Source: Prochlorococcus sp. AG-355-J09 (GTDB taxonomy: Bacteria; Cyanobacteriota; Cyanobacteriia; PCC-6307; Cyanobiaceae). From it: a stretch of DNA of 64,000 nt. The position numbers were made by a program, and so were the translations under genes. Location of the stretch: positions 1 through 64,000 of the forward strand of contig QCDO01000008.1 of NCBI GenBank assembly GCA_003278735.1, written 5' to 3'. Shown one piece after another: positions 52,231 to 61,746 of the stretch (the first letter of the stretch is position 1; the number at the start of each line of letters is the position of its first letter). The notes beneath the pieces were generated by a model. The model worked only from the letters and a program-made list of their open reading frames with translations. It made no database searches and was not told the DNA's origin.

Positions 52231-54687
52231 GTGACTATTAGCGGGAATAATAATAAATTAATTAAAGATTGGATAAGACCTCTTCAAAAATCTCTTACTA
52301 TTGAAACTGAAAACAAATTTATTAATACTTTAGGAAGAGAAAAATATTTCAATGATTATTTGCATGAATCATTAAAAAAACTAGATAATCTAAATCTCTC
52401 AGACGAATATTTAAGGATATTTTATGAATTTTCTAAAAAATATAATGAATATAATAAATTAGATGAAAATCAAAGAAAAAGGTTAATTATCGATACAAGA
52501 AAAAATCTTTACAAACTAGGTAAAACTCTAGAAATAGAAAGTTCTAATAATATTTCTAATAATGTTTTTCTGAATAAAGCTGATTCAAGTTTGTCTTTTG
52601 ATTCGGATATTTCATTAATAAAAAATGTAGGAAAAGTTTATAAAAATAAGCTTCATGAATTAGGGATATTTCATATAAAAGATCTAATAAATTATTTTCC
52701 AAGAACATATCTAGACTATACGAATAGAGTCAAGATAATAAATTTAAAACCAGATAACTTATACACGTGCATCGCAATTGTTAAAAGATTGTATATTCAT
52801 AAGAGTAAAAAAAATAGTAATTTATCAATAATGAATATTGTAGTTTCTGATGAAACGTCTTCAATAAAGGTCACAAAATTTTTTTTAGGAAGAAGATTTA
52901 GATCTTACTCCTTCTTCACCTCTCAAAAGTCTTTGTATACTTCTGGAACCAAATTAGCAATTTCCGGTAAGGTTAAATTGACAGAGTATGGAAAAACTTT
53001 TGTAGATCCGCAGATTGAAATTCTTAAGGATAACAATGATAATTTTAATTTCTCAGGCAAAATATTACCCTTGTATTCATTAGGTGAAGCATTATCTAAT
53101 ATGAGTTTTATAAAACTTATGAAAAAGGTACTCATTTATGCAAAGCAATATCCAGAAATTTTAAATAAAAAGCAACTTGAATCATTATCTTTATTATCAA
53201 AAGGAGAGTCGTTGATTAATATCCATTTCCCATCAACTCAAGAGGCACTTATTGAGTCAAAAAAACGTTTGGTTTTTGATGAGTTATTACTTCTTCAAAT
53301 AAAATTTTTACTTAGAAAAAGAAAGACGAATAAAAATGTAACTTCCCAACAATTACCTCAAAAGAAATCTTTATTAAAAGAATTTTTAAATACTTTTCCT
53401 TTTGGGTTAACAAAATCTCAAGAGAATGTTTTAAATGAAATTAAGAAAGATTTATCTAATCCCGTACCAATGTCTAGATTGCTTCAGGGAGATGTTGGAA
53501 GCGGTAAAACCATAATTGCAATAGCGTCTCTTTTACTTGTTATTGAAAAAAATCTGCAAGGTGCATTTATGGTTCCAACTGAGGTATTGGCAGAACAGCA
53601 TTATAAAAATTTATTAAAATATTTGAATCCCCTTTTAGTTTCTGTTGAACTACTTACTGGTAATACTCCTCAAAAAAAGAGAAAAGAAATATTCTCTAAT
53701 TTGAACAATGGATTAGTTGATATCCTAGTAGGTACTCATGCATTATTTGAGGATAAAGTAATCTTTAATGCATTAGGCATGGTTGTAATTGATGAACAAC
53801 ATAGATTTGGAGTTACTCAAAGAAATAGATTACTAAATAAAGGAGAAAATACTAACTTGTTATCAATGACAGCAACACCAATTCCAAGAACTCTTGCGCT
53901 TTCTATTTATGGTGATTTAGATGTGAGTCAAATTACAGAACTCCCTCCAGGGAGAGTTCCCATAACAACAAAAATAATTTCAGAAGATGATTTAACTAAC
54001 TTGTTTAAGATTGTTGAAGATGAGATCAATAAGGGAAAGCAAGCTTATGTTATTTTGCCACTTATAGAAGATTCAGAAAAAATGAATTTAAGCTCCGCAA
54101 AGAAAACATTCAAACATTTGTCAGAAGAGGTCTTTGTTAACAAAAAGGTTGGATTATTACATGGCAAATTAAGTTCACAAGAAAAGAATGAAGTAATTAA
54201 TTCTTTTTTAAAAAATGAAATTAATATATTGGTTTCAACCACAGTAATTGAGGTTGGCATTGATGTGCCTAACGCCACATTTATGATTATTTACAATTCG
54301 GATAGATTCGGATTGTCCCAGCTACATCAATTAAGGGGGAGAGTTGGTAGAGGATCAACAAAATCTTTTTGTTATCTGGTAACTCCCGATAAAAATGGAT
54401 TAGAAAATAAACGACTTTGTGTTTTGCAAAAATCTAATGATGGCTTTTATATTGCTGAAAAAGACTTGGAGCTTAGAGGACCAGGCCAGATTTTAGGATA
54501 TAGACAATCCGGATTACCTGATTTTGTACTGGACAATTTACCTAACAATAAATTTCTTATTGATAAGGCTCGTGAAGAGGCTATTAAGATTGTTAGTAAT
54601 GATCCTAATTTAAAAGAAAATATTGTTTTAAGGAATATACTTATTGATAATTCTGATAATAAATTCATTCATGATTTCTTAAATTGA
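52231..54687 (+). CDS. recG: ATP-dependent DNA helicase RecG
   Basis: The 818-residue helicase has an N-terminal cyanobacterial extension, the wedge (OB) domain at about 170-260 (PDNLYTCIAIVKRLYI), Walker A LLQGDVGSGKT, DEQH box VIDEQHRFGVTQR, SMTATPIPRTLAL and motif VI GLSQLHQLRGRVGRG. RecG remodels branched DNA and stalled forks. Start is GTG 52231. The length is typical of cyanobacterial RecG. Confidence 0.95.
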   Translation: MTISGNNNKLIKDWIRPLQKSLTIETENKFINTLGREKYFNDYLHESLKKLDNLNLSDEYLRIFYEFSKKYNEYNKLDENQRKRLIIDTRKNLYKLGKTLEIESSNNISNNVFLNKADSSLSFDSDISLIKNVGKVYKNKLHELGIFHIKDLINYFPRTYLDYTNRVKIINLKPDNLYTCIAIVKRLYIHKSKKNSNLSIMNIVVSDETSSIKVTKFFLGRRFRSYSFFTSQKSLYTSGTKLAISGKVKLTEYGKTFVDPQIEILKDNNDNFNFSGKILPLYSLGEALSNMSFIKLMKKVLIYAKQYPEILNKKQLESLSLLSKGESLINIHFPSTQEALIESKKRLVFDELLLLQIKFLLRKRKTNKNVTSQQLPQKKSLLKEFLNTFPFGLTKSQENVLNEIKKDLSNPVPMSRLLQGDVGSGKTIIAIASLLLVIEKNLQGAFMVPTEVLAEQHYKNLLKYLNPLLVSVELLTGNTPQKKRKEIFSNLNNGLVDILVGTHALFEDKVIFNALGMVVIDEQHRFGVTQRNRLLNKGENTNLLSMTATPIPRTLALSIYGDLDVSQITELPPGRVPITTKIISEDDLTNLFKIVEDEINKGKQAYVILPLIEDSEKMNLSSAKKTFKHLSEEVFVNKKVGLLHGKLSSQEKNEVINSFLKNEINILVSTTVIEVGIDVPNATFMIIYNSDRFGLSQLHQLRGRVGRGSTKSFCYLVTPDKNGLENKRLCVLQKSNDGFYIAEKDLELRGPGQILGYRQSGLPDFVLDNLPNNKFLIDKAREEAIKIVSNDPNLKENIVLRNILIDNSDNKFIHDFLN

Positions 54688-54744
54688 TAACCATCATTGT
54701 AATTTTTGATATTTATGCCATTATAAATCAATTGCAAATTTTAA

Positions 54745-55428
54745 TTGAAAATTTGGAATAAAATACCAATTATAGATAATGGAGATAAATTAATAGCTAT
54801 ACCTAGCTGCCTAAAGTTTTTAGATCCCCATCCTTACTCTCATTTTGGAGCACCTTATAAAGATAAAACTTCTATTTGGAAATTAAGAGAGGAGGTTGTA
54901 AATAGACTAGTTAAAGTAAATGATTATTTGATATCAAAGAGTAGTTTTAACCTTTTAATTTATGACAGTTGGCGACCTTTAGAAGTACAGGAATTTATGT
55001 TTAAAAGAGCTTTTTTATTGGAGTGTGAAAAATCCGATATTGACATTTCTTTTGAAAATATAAAATCTTATCCATCCATTTTAAAAAAAGTTGAAAAATT
55101 TTGGGCATATCCTTCTTATGACACTATGTGTCCTCCTCCTCATTCAACTGGAGGTGCATTAGATGTTTGTTTATCAGATAAAGAAGGAAATCTTGTTGAA
55201 ATGGGAAGCATGGTTGATCAAATGGATGAGACCTCAAATCCTTATTTTTATGCAAACATAAAAAATGAAGAAGCAATTATTTGGAATAGTAGAAGAAATT
55301 TATTAAGGGAAATTATGACTAAATTCGGATTTGCTCAACATCCAAATGAATGGTGGCATTTTAGTTATGGTGATCAATTATGGGCTTGGAAAAATAAAAA
55401 AGTAAATGCCCTTTATGGAAAAATTTAA
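54745..55428 (+). CDS. D-alanyl-D-alanine dipeptidase-like protein (M15D, VanX-like)
   Basis: The 227-residue zinc peptidase of family M15D has the metal motif SxHSTGGALDVCLSD (His and Asp ligands; here PPHSTGGALDVCL) and the C-terminal NEWWHFSYGDQLWAW with Glu and His. SWRP supplies the substrate Arg. It resembles VanX/DdpX dipeptidases that cleave D-Ala-D-Ala or similar dipeptides. Cellular role here is likely peptidoglycan recycling or peptide use, not vancomycin resistance. Start is TTG 54745. No signal peptide. Confidence 0.85.
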   Translation: MKIWNKIPIIDNGDKLIAIPSCLKFLDPHPYSHFGAPYKDKTSIWKLREEVVNRLVKVNDYLISKSSFNLLIYDSWRPLEVQEFMFKRAFLLECEKSDIDISFENIKSYPSILKKVEKFWAYPSYDTMCPPPHSTGGALDVCLSDKEGNLVEMGSMVDQMDETSNPYFYANIKNEEAIIWNSRRNLLREIMTKFGFAQHPNEWWHFSYGDQLWAWKNKKVNALYGKI

Positions 55429-55431
55429 AAT

Positions 55432-57219
55432 CTATTGATTTTCATTTAGTAAATTCAATATAAAATTTTCATCTTGAGTATTTATAAAATCTCCGAAATC
55501 CAAATCCAAATTACCCTTCCAATTATCAAATAATGGTTGAAGAGTTTTTTCTAAATCGTTTAGTTCCATTCTTTGTAAGAATGGTTTAGCGAGCCTTTGT
55601 AGATTTTTACTTCCCCCCAACCATAATTGGTATTTGTTTTGCCCACTTCCAACAAGTGCTAATTCGGCCATATAAGGCCTAGTACATCCATTCGGACATC
55701 CTGTCATTCTGAATAATATTGTCTTTTGGATTTTAAGGTCTAATAGTAGATTCTCAATCCTTTTAAGTACATCAGGTAATATTCTTTCGGCTTCAGTCAT
55801 TGCAAGACCACAAAGAGGTAAGGCAGGACAAGCTAAAGCATGTCTTTGTATTTCATTGATATTTTCTAAATTTTCGTATCCAATTTTTGATAGAGATTTT
55901 TGAATTTCACCTTTATTTTTATTGGCGATATTACAAAGTAAAATATCTTGATTTGGTGTGAGTCTTAAATCTAAATTATATTTTTTAACAATACTTGTGA
56001 TGGTATTCTTCTTCTCTCCAGATAGTCTCCCTGATAATAATGGTAAACCTACGAAATGAGAGGTTTTATTTTGTTTATGCCAACCTAGGTAATCAATAAG
56101 AACATTATCAGGTTCTTTTCTAATTTTTTTAATTTCTTTTTTGAAATACTTATCAGAAAGAATGTTTTTGAACCATTTAATACCTTTTCTATGAAGAAGA
56201 TATTTCATTCTCGAATTTTTTCTTGATTTTCTATCACCATAATCTCTTTGAATAGCAACAATGCTTTGTATTAACTCATAAACATCAGGTTCTTCAACAT
56301 ATCCAAGTGGATCTGCAATTCTGGCAAAGGTCTCCTCATTATTATGTGTGCGACCCATACCACCTCCAACATAGAAGTTGCACCCTTCCAAGTTTCCGTC
56401 TTTAGAAGTAAAAGCAACTATTCCTATGTCATTGGTAAGAAGATCAACAGAATTGTCTCCAGGAACTGTCACAGCACATTTGAATTTTCTCGGTAAATAT
56501 GTTGAACCATAAAGAGGCTCATCTTTTATCCCACTAAAAACATTATCTTTGAATTGGAGCTTCCTAATTGCTTCAATATCTTTATCAGGCTTTATGGTGT
56601 ACTCTAAATCTCCATCAGCCCAAAGCTCTAAAAAAGTGCCTTGGCCAGCCATTGGGGTGAGAAGATCTGCAACTTTTTTTGCCAATGCTCTTGCAATAAT
56701 ATAGTCTGGCGAATCAAATGGGGCCGCAGGGGCCATAACGTTTCTATTTATGTCTCCACAAGCCGCTAATGTGGAGCCCATTGAATTTACTATTGTTTGT
56801 ATGACTTCTTTTAAGTTCTCCTTTCTGATTCCATGCATTTGAAAGGCTTGTCTTGTAGTGGCCCTAAGTGTTCCATTACCTAGTTTGTCAGATAATTCAT
56901 CTAATGCTAAAAATAATTTCCCAGGAACTTCACCGCCCGGATTTCTTAACCTAAGCATCATTTGCCAATCTTTACTTTTGCCCGGCCTTCTATTTTCCCT
57001 GTTATCTTGTTGATAACTACCATGAAATTTTAATAACTGAACTGCATCATTAGTAAAATGATCACTTTCATTGACTAATTCCGTAGCAAGTGGTTCCTTA
57101 AGAAATTGGCTGCTTTTCTTAAAATTTTCAAATTTAGAAACTTCTAGTCCATTTGCTAAACAAACAGTCTCTTCCTTTGCAGAATTTTTTTTCTTTTTTA
57201 CTTTCTCTACCTTGATCAA
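55432..57219 (-). CDS. sir: ferredoxin-dependent sulfite reductase
   Basis: The 595-residue enzyme reduces sulfite to sulfide in assimilation. The Fe4S4-sirohaem Cys are HALACPALPLCG (CX5C) and TGCPNGCTRPYMAE (CX3C). The repeated nitrite/sulfite reductase halves are visible, the first including TLRATTRQAFQMHGIRKEN and GDINRNVMAPAAP. It converges on the VanX-like gene, with three bases between the stops, and diverges from glyS. Confidence 0.93.
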   Translation of the reverse strand: MIKVEKVKKKKNSAKEETVCLANGLEVSKFENFKKSSQFLKEPLATELVNESDHFTNDAVQLLKFHGSYQQDNRENRRPGKSKDWQMMLRLRNPGGEVPGKLFLALDELSDKLGNGTLRATTRQAFQMHGIRKENLKEVIQTIVNSMGSTLAACGDINRNVMAPAAPFDSPDYIIARALAKKVADLLTPMAGQGTFLELWADGDLEYTIKPDKDIEAIRKLQFKDNVFSGIKDEPLYGSTYLPRKFKCAVTVPGDNSVDLLTNDIGIVAFTSKDGNLEGCNFYVGGGMGRTHNNEETFARIADPLGYVEEPDVYELIQSIVAIQRDYGDRKSRKNSRMKYLLHRKGIKWFKNILSDKYFKKEIKKIRKEPDNVLIDYLGWHKQNKTSHFVGLPLLSGRLSGEKKNTITSIVKKYNLDLRLTPNQDILLCNIANKNKGEIQKSLSKIGYENLENINEIQRHALACPALPLCGLAMTEAERILPDVLKRIENLLLDLKIQKTILFRMTGCPNGCTRPYMAELALVGSGQNKYQLWLGGSKNLQRLAKPFLQRMELNDLEKTLQPLFDNWKGNLDLDFGDFINTQDENFILNLLNENQ

Positions 57220-57306
57220 AGGACCAAAACATATCTCTTTTTATACATTAGCGAAAAGCTTATTTAACTGGTAGTAAATTATAGTAAGTGAAGTCATATT
57301 TTTTTC

Positions 57307-59469
57307 TTGTCTAAATATTTACTTGAGATAGGTACAGAAGAGTTGCCCGCAAAATTTTCTCATTCTGTTCTAGAGCAATTTAAATCTCTAATAGAATTTG
57401 AATTGAATAAAAAGTTAATCAAATTCGAACATATAATTGTTACCTCCACACCAAGGAGGATAGTTCTACTTCTCGAAGGTTTAGTTGATTATGCAGAAGA
57501 TAAGATAATAGAAAGAAAAGGGCCTAAAGCAAATTTAGCTTATTTAAATGGATGTCCTACTAATGCTGCTTTAGGATTTGCTAATAGCTTAGATATAGAA
57601 GTAGTTGAGCTAGAAATAAAAAACACAGAAAAGGGTGATTTTGTATTTGGAAAGAAAATTGAGAAAGGAGTATCAACAAAAATTTCTTTGTCTTCGATTA
57701 TCCCAAAATTAGTAAAGAGTCTTCAAGGCCCTCGATTTATGAAATGGGGGACTGGGAACATAAAATTTTCAAGACCTATTAGGTGGATTGCTTCTATTTA
57801 TAATGATGAAATTCTTGATTTTGAATTTGATGAATGTGATCCAAAAATCAAAATAACTAATAAAACAAAAAGTCATAGGCTAATCAATGAAGTTTTAGAA
57901 GTTCAGAATCCTGATGATTTTTTTGAATTATTGAAACGAAATAGAGTAATAGCTATTCGAAAAGAAAGAAAAGAAAAAATTGAAAGTTTAATAAATCAGG
58001 CATCTAAATCTTTAAATCTGAAACCTGACCTTTCAGAAGGATTACTAAATGAACTAACTGATTTAGTTGAATGGCCAGACTTAATTATTGGCAAATTTAA
58101 TGATGAATTTCTTGATATTCCGGTTGAAGTTCTCTCAACAGTCATGAAAAATCATCAGAGATACGTTCCTCTTTTATTGAAAAATGAAAGTTTTTCTAAA
58201 CTAGATTTAACCTCTGAAAAAAATATTAGTACAACTTTCTGCGTTATTTCAAATGGTCTTGAAGAGTCAAATAATAATATTGCCAAAGGTAATGAGAAAG
58301 TATTAAGGGCAAGGTTCTCAGATGCAAAGTTTTTCGTAGAAAGTGACAAAAAAGTTGCTTCAATCGAAAGAAATGAAAAGCTTAAATCTGTTTCATATTT
58401 GAAAGGACTTGGAAATATATTTCAGAGGGTAGAAAGGATAGAGGAAATTACTAAAAAAATTCTTAAATTTATAAATGATAAGTCTTTAGAAGAAAAAAAA
58501 ATAATAGAAGCTGCTAAATACTGTAAAAACGACTTATGTAGCGAAATCGTTTTCGAATTCCCTGAGCTGCAAGGAATAATGGGTGGTAAATATCTTAAAT
58601 ATGAAGGATTTAGTGAGGATGTTTGCTTGGCTGTCGCTGAACATTATTTACCTTCTTTTTATAAAGATGCTTTGCCTTCTACAAAATATGGTGCAATAGT
58701 TTCCATAGCAGATAAGGTTGAAAATTTAATAAGTATATTTATTTCTGGTAAACGTCCCAGTGGATCATCTGATCCTTATGCTTTAAGAAGAAATTTGAAT
58801 GGAGTGATTAAAATAATTTGGGATTATGAACTTGATTTACCTTTAGATAAATTATTCAACGAACTTATTGATTTTTGGGAAATCGTATTTCCGAATTTAA
58901 ACTTCTCAAGAGAAACAGTATTTAATGATTTAAATGAATTTTTAGTTCAAAGAATTGTTAGTCATTTAGAAGAAATTTCACTAAGTAAAGAATTAATAAA
59001 GGCCGTTTGCTCTTCTGAGGAATTATTTCAAAATAGAGTATTAAATATTATTGATCTTAAAAATAGGATCAACTCTATTATAAATTTTAACGAAAAGGAT
59101 AATTTTGTTGAAATCAAGAAAGTTATTACTAGGGTAAGCAAATTAGCAAATAAAAGTGATCTTTCAAGAGACGTTCTCTCAACAAGAGATTATGTAAACA
59201 CAAAACTTTTTGAAAAAGATTGTGAATTGAGAGTTTTTGAATTTATTGGAGAATTAGAAAAACTTTTTTCAGAAGGTTACTGCAATTATTTGGAACTTCT
59301 AAATTTGTTTGAGATTAATGTAGAAACTATTGAGGATTTATTCGATAATGAAAAGGGAGTCTTAATAATGTCAGAGGATTTAAAAATAAGAAATAATAGA
59401 CTCAATTTGTTGAGTTTAATTAGAAATTATTCTCTAAAAATAGCCGACTTTACACTTTTGAACTCTTAA
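57307..59469 (+). CDS. glyS: glycyl-tRNA synthetase beta subunit
   Basis: The 720-residue subunit begins with the family signature KYLLEIGTEELPAKF (start TTG 57307), followed by RGPKANLAYLNG-like and the central RPIRWIASIYNDEI and VPLLLKNE regions. It works with GlyQ, encoded elsewhere, in the alpha2beta2 enzyme. The 3' end overlaps the convergent chlP by 20 bases. Confidence 0.95.
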   Translation: MSKYLLEIGTEELPAKFSHSVLEQFKSLIEFELNKKLIKFEHIIVTSTPRRIVLLLEGLVDYAEDKIIERKGPKANLAYLNGCPTNAALGFANSLDIEVVELEIKNTEKGDFVFGKKIEKGVSTKISLSSIIPKLVKSLQGPRFMKWGTGNIKFSRPIRWIASIYNDEILDFEFDECDPKIKITNKTKSHRLINEVLEVQNPDDFFELLKRNRVIAIRKERKEKIESLINQASKSLNLKPDLSEGLLNELTDLVEWPDLIIGKFNDEFLDIPVEVLSTVMKNHQRYVPLLLKNESFSKLDLTSEKNISTTFCVISNGLEESNNNIAKGNEKVLRARFSDAKFFVESDKKVASIERNEKLKSVSYLKGLGNIFQRVERIEEITKKILKFINDKSLEEKKIIEAAKYCKNDLCSEIVFEFPELQGIMGGKYLKYEGFSEDVCLAVAEHYLPSFYKDALPSTKYGAIVSIADKVENLISIFISGKRPSGSSDPYALRRNLNGVIKIIWDYELDLPLDKLFNELIDFWEIVFPNLNFSRETVFNDLNEFLVQRIVSHLEEISLSKELIKAVCSSEELFQNRVLNIIDLKNRINSIINFNEKDNFVEIKKVITRVSKLANKSDLSRDVLSTRDYVNTKLFEKDCELRVFEFIGELEKLFSEGYCNYLELLNLFEINVETIEDLFDNEKGVLIMSEDLKIRNNRLNLLSLIRNYSLKIADFTLLNS

Positions 59470-60790
59470 CTTTAATTCCTCCCTTTATTGAATAATTTTC
59501 TAGCATTTTTTCTACTTCTTTATTTGCCCTAACAGCACTATCAACGGGTTTATATTTTAGAGGGGCTAGGGCTTTCCCTCTTAAAATCGAACCAAGTGTA
59601 AGCATTGTAATTTTAAGTTGCTGCAATGGTTTCATGGCAACGACTCTTTTGTATAAGTAACTATCAAAAGTAAGTCTTTGAACATCCATGTCATCACACA
59701 TCTCAACGAAGGCCTCTCTAGCAGAATCATTTCTGTAGAAAATATTTTGAAGGATTTCTAGCACCTTATAAGTTGTGCCATATTTTTTATCCCATTTTTT
59801 AAGATAGTTTTTTAAATCTTTTTCTGATGGAATTACTTGACCATTTTTTGATGCTTCAACAATTTCTTCAGCACACATTCTTCCGCTTTTTGCAGCAAAA
59901 TAAATACCCTCTCCAGAACTTTTTGTAACATAACCAGCTGCATCACCAACCAATGCCATTCTCCCAACTACCCTTCTTGGCCTTGGATGCTCTGGAATAG
60001 GGTGAGCTTCTACCTTTATTACTTCACCATTAACGAGTCTTTTCTTTGCCCTATTTCTTACACCCTCTTGAAGTCCCTTGATTAATGATTGATTCTTTTG
60101 CATGGTTCCAGTGCCAACCGCAACATGATCATATTTAGGAAATACCCACCCATAAAAATCAGGAGAAACATCAGTTCCGACATACATTTCAGCAAGATCT
60201 TCGTAGTAACTCATTTCTTCTTTAGGCAATTTAATTCTTTCCTGAAATGCTATAGCAACTTTGTAATCACCTGCATCCATTGCTTTTGCGACTCTGCTAT
60301 TAGCCCCATCAGCTCCGATCAAAAGGTCAACAGTAAGCTCTTTGAGTTCTCCTTTTTTATCTCGATTGGTGAAATCTGAGTAGGAAAGCTTATATGGCCC
60401 TTGATTTTTATCTCCAGTATCAATAGAAGTAACTAATCCATTTATTAATGTAGCGCCAAGATCTGATGCCCTGTTGCGCATAAAGGCATCCATAACTTCT
60501 CTTCTACACATCCCAATAAACTCATTATCACTTTTCCCATAAACTCTATCTAGACTTATATCTACTTCTCTGTTTGATGGAGATATCATTCTCATATGCC
60601 TTACTTTTCTATCAATAATTGACTCAGGTAAATCAAATTCTTCGACCATGCAAAGTGGAATTGCTCCTCCACATGGTTTCGCATTATCTAATTTTCTCTC
60701 GAAGAGCCAAGTTTTTATTCCAGCTTTAGCAAGTATTTCTGCCGCACATGAACCACTTGGACCTCCACCAATAACAGCTACCCTCAACAT
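59450..60790 (-). CDS. chlP: geranylgeranyl reductase
   Basis: The 446-residue flavoprotein has an FAD-binding start (VIGGGPSGSCAAEILAKAG), the GADGANSRVAKAM motif and the GDAAGYVTKSSGEGIYFA motif. It reduces the geranylgeranyl tail of chlorophyll (and tocopherol precursors) to phytyl. Length and motifs match ChlP. It is convergent with glyS and diverges from the M15 peptidase. Confidence 0.95.
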   Translation of the reverse strand: MLRVAVIGGGPSGSCAAEILAKAGIKTWLFERKLDNAKPCGGAIPLCMVEEFDLPESIIDRKVRHMRMISPSNREVDISLDRVYGKSDNEFIGMCRREVMDAFMRNRASDLGATLINGLVTSIDTGDKNQGPYKLSYSDFTNRDKKGELKELTVDLLIGADGANSRVAKAMDAGDYKVAIAFQERIKLPKEEMSYYEDLAEMYVGTDVSPDFYGWVFPKYDHVAVGTGTMQKNQSLIKGLQEGVRNRAKKRLVNGEVIKVEAHPIPEHPRPRRVVGRMALVGDAAGYVTKSSGEGIYFAAKSGRMCAEEIVEASKNGQVIPSEKDLKNYLKKWDKKYGTTYKVLEILQNIFYRNDSAREAFVEMCDDMDVQRLTFDSYLYKRVVAMKPLQQLKITMLTLGSILRGKALAPLKYKPVDSAVRANKEVEKMLENYSIKGGIKVKSSKV

Positions 60791-60903
60791 ATGAAAAAAA
60801 AATAATACTGTATATAAAAACTACATCTTTTTTGCTTATAAAAGTGCATTTCTTAAAATAATAGTTAATATCGAAATATCTTTTCCAAATTCACTTCTAA
60901 ATA

Positions 60904-61617
60904 TTGGAACTAAACAAAGATACCGATCAATTTGATATACCACTTGCCAAAAGAACTTACCTAAATAATCCATATTCAACATCATTAAAAAAATTTTTAA
61001 TATTTTCTCCATTTCTTTTTCTTATCTTTTCTTTCGCTGCATTGCAATTTATTAGAAATGTAGAGTTAATCCCACTTAATAATCGCAAATTTCAGGTTGA
61101 AAGAAATCATGATGCCAGAATTTTAGGCCATCTTCCCTATAACGAAACTCCTAAAGAGAAACTAGTCTTAATTGAGCCTAATATTAAAGTTCATATGGAT
61201 ATGCGTGATTCTTTGTTAGAGATGAGAGAAGAAGCCGAAAAGGATGGGATATACTTAGTCTTCTTGAGTGGTTATAGATCAATAAATTTGCAAAACGATA
61301 TCTTTTATTCTTTAAAATCTATTAGAAATCAAGAAGCGGCAGAAAGAGCTAGAGTTTCAGCCCCTCCAGGGTATTCTGAACATAGTACAGGTTTCGCAAT
61401 CGATATTGGTGATGCTACTCAAAGAGAGACAGACTTTGAAACCGACTTCGAAAATACTGACGCCTTTAGATGGCTAATAAAAAATGCAGCTAAGTTTCAC
61501 TTTAAGTTATCGTTTAACAAAGATAATAAATATATAGATTACGAACCATGGCATTGGAGATATGAGGGGTCAATTGAAGCATTAAAAGTTTTTGAAAGCT
61601 CAAATAGAAAATTATAA
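60904..61617 (+). CDS. D-alanyl-D-alanine carboxypeptidase-like protein (M15B, VanY-like)
   Basis: The 237-residue protein has one N-terminal membrane helix at about 28-47 (FLIFSPFLFLIFSFAALQF) and an extracytoplasmic M15B zinc domain: LSGYRSINLQ, SEHSTGFAIDIGD (His and Asp ligands) and EPWHWRYE. It probably trims peptidoglycan stem peptides. Start is TTG 60904. Homologous to, but not the same subfamily as, the VanX-like gene 6 kb upstream. Confidence 0.85.
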   Translation: MELNKDTDQFDIPLAKRTYLNNPYSTSLKKFLIFSPFLFLIFSFAALQFIRNVELIPLNNRKFQVERNHDARILGHLPYNETPKEKLVLIEPNIKVHMDMRDSLLEMREEAEKDGIYLVFLSGYRSINLQNDIFYSLKSIRNQEAAERARVSAPPGYSEHSTGFAIDIGDATQRETDFETDFENTDAFRWLIKNAAKFHFKLSFNKDNKYIDYEPWHWRYEGSIEALKVFESSNRKL

Positions 61618-61746
61618 ATCTAATTGATTAATTTAATTATTCAATAAGATTATATTTTTCAAATTCTTAAAGAGAAAATTCTCATAATAAGCATGCTTTG
61701 AGTTAGCCTTATTAAAGTCAATCTAATATTTATATAAATTCTATAA

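Noticed and set aside
54745..55428. Vancomycin resistance gene
   Set aside because: VanX-like fold only; no vanH, vanA-type ligase or VanRS genes are present.
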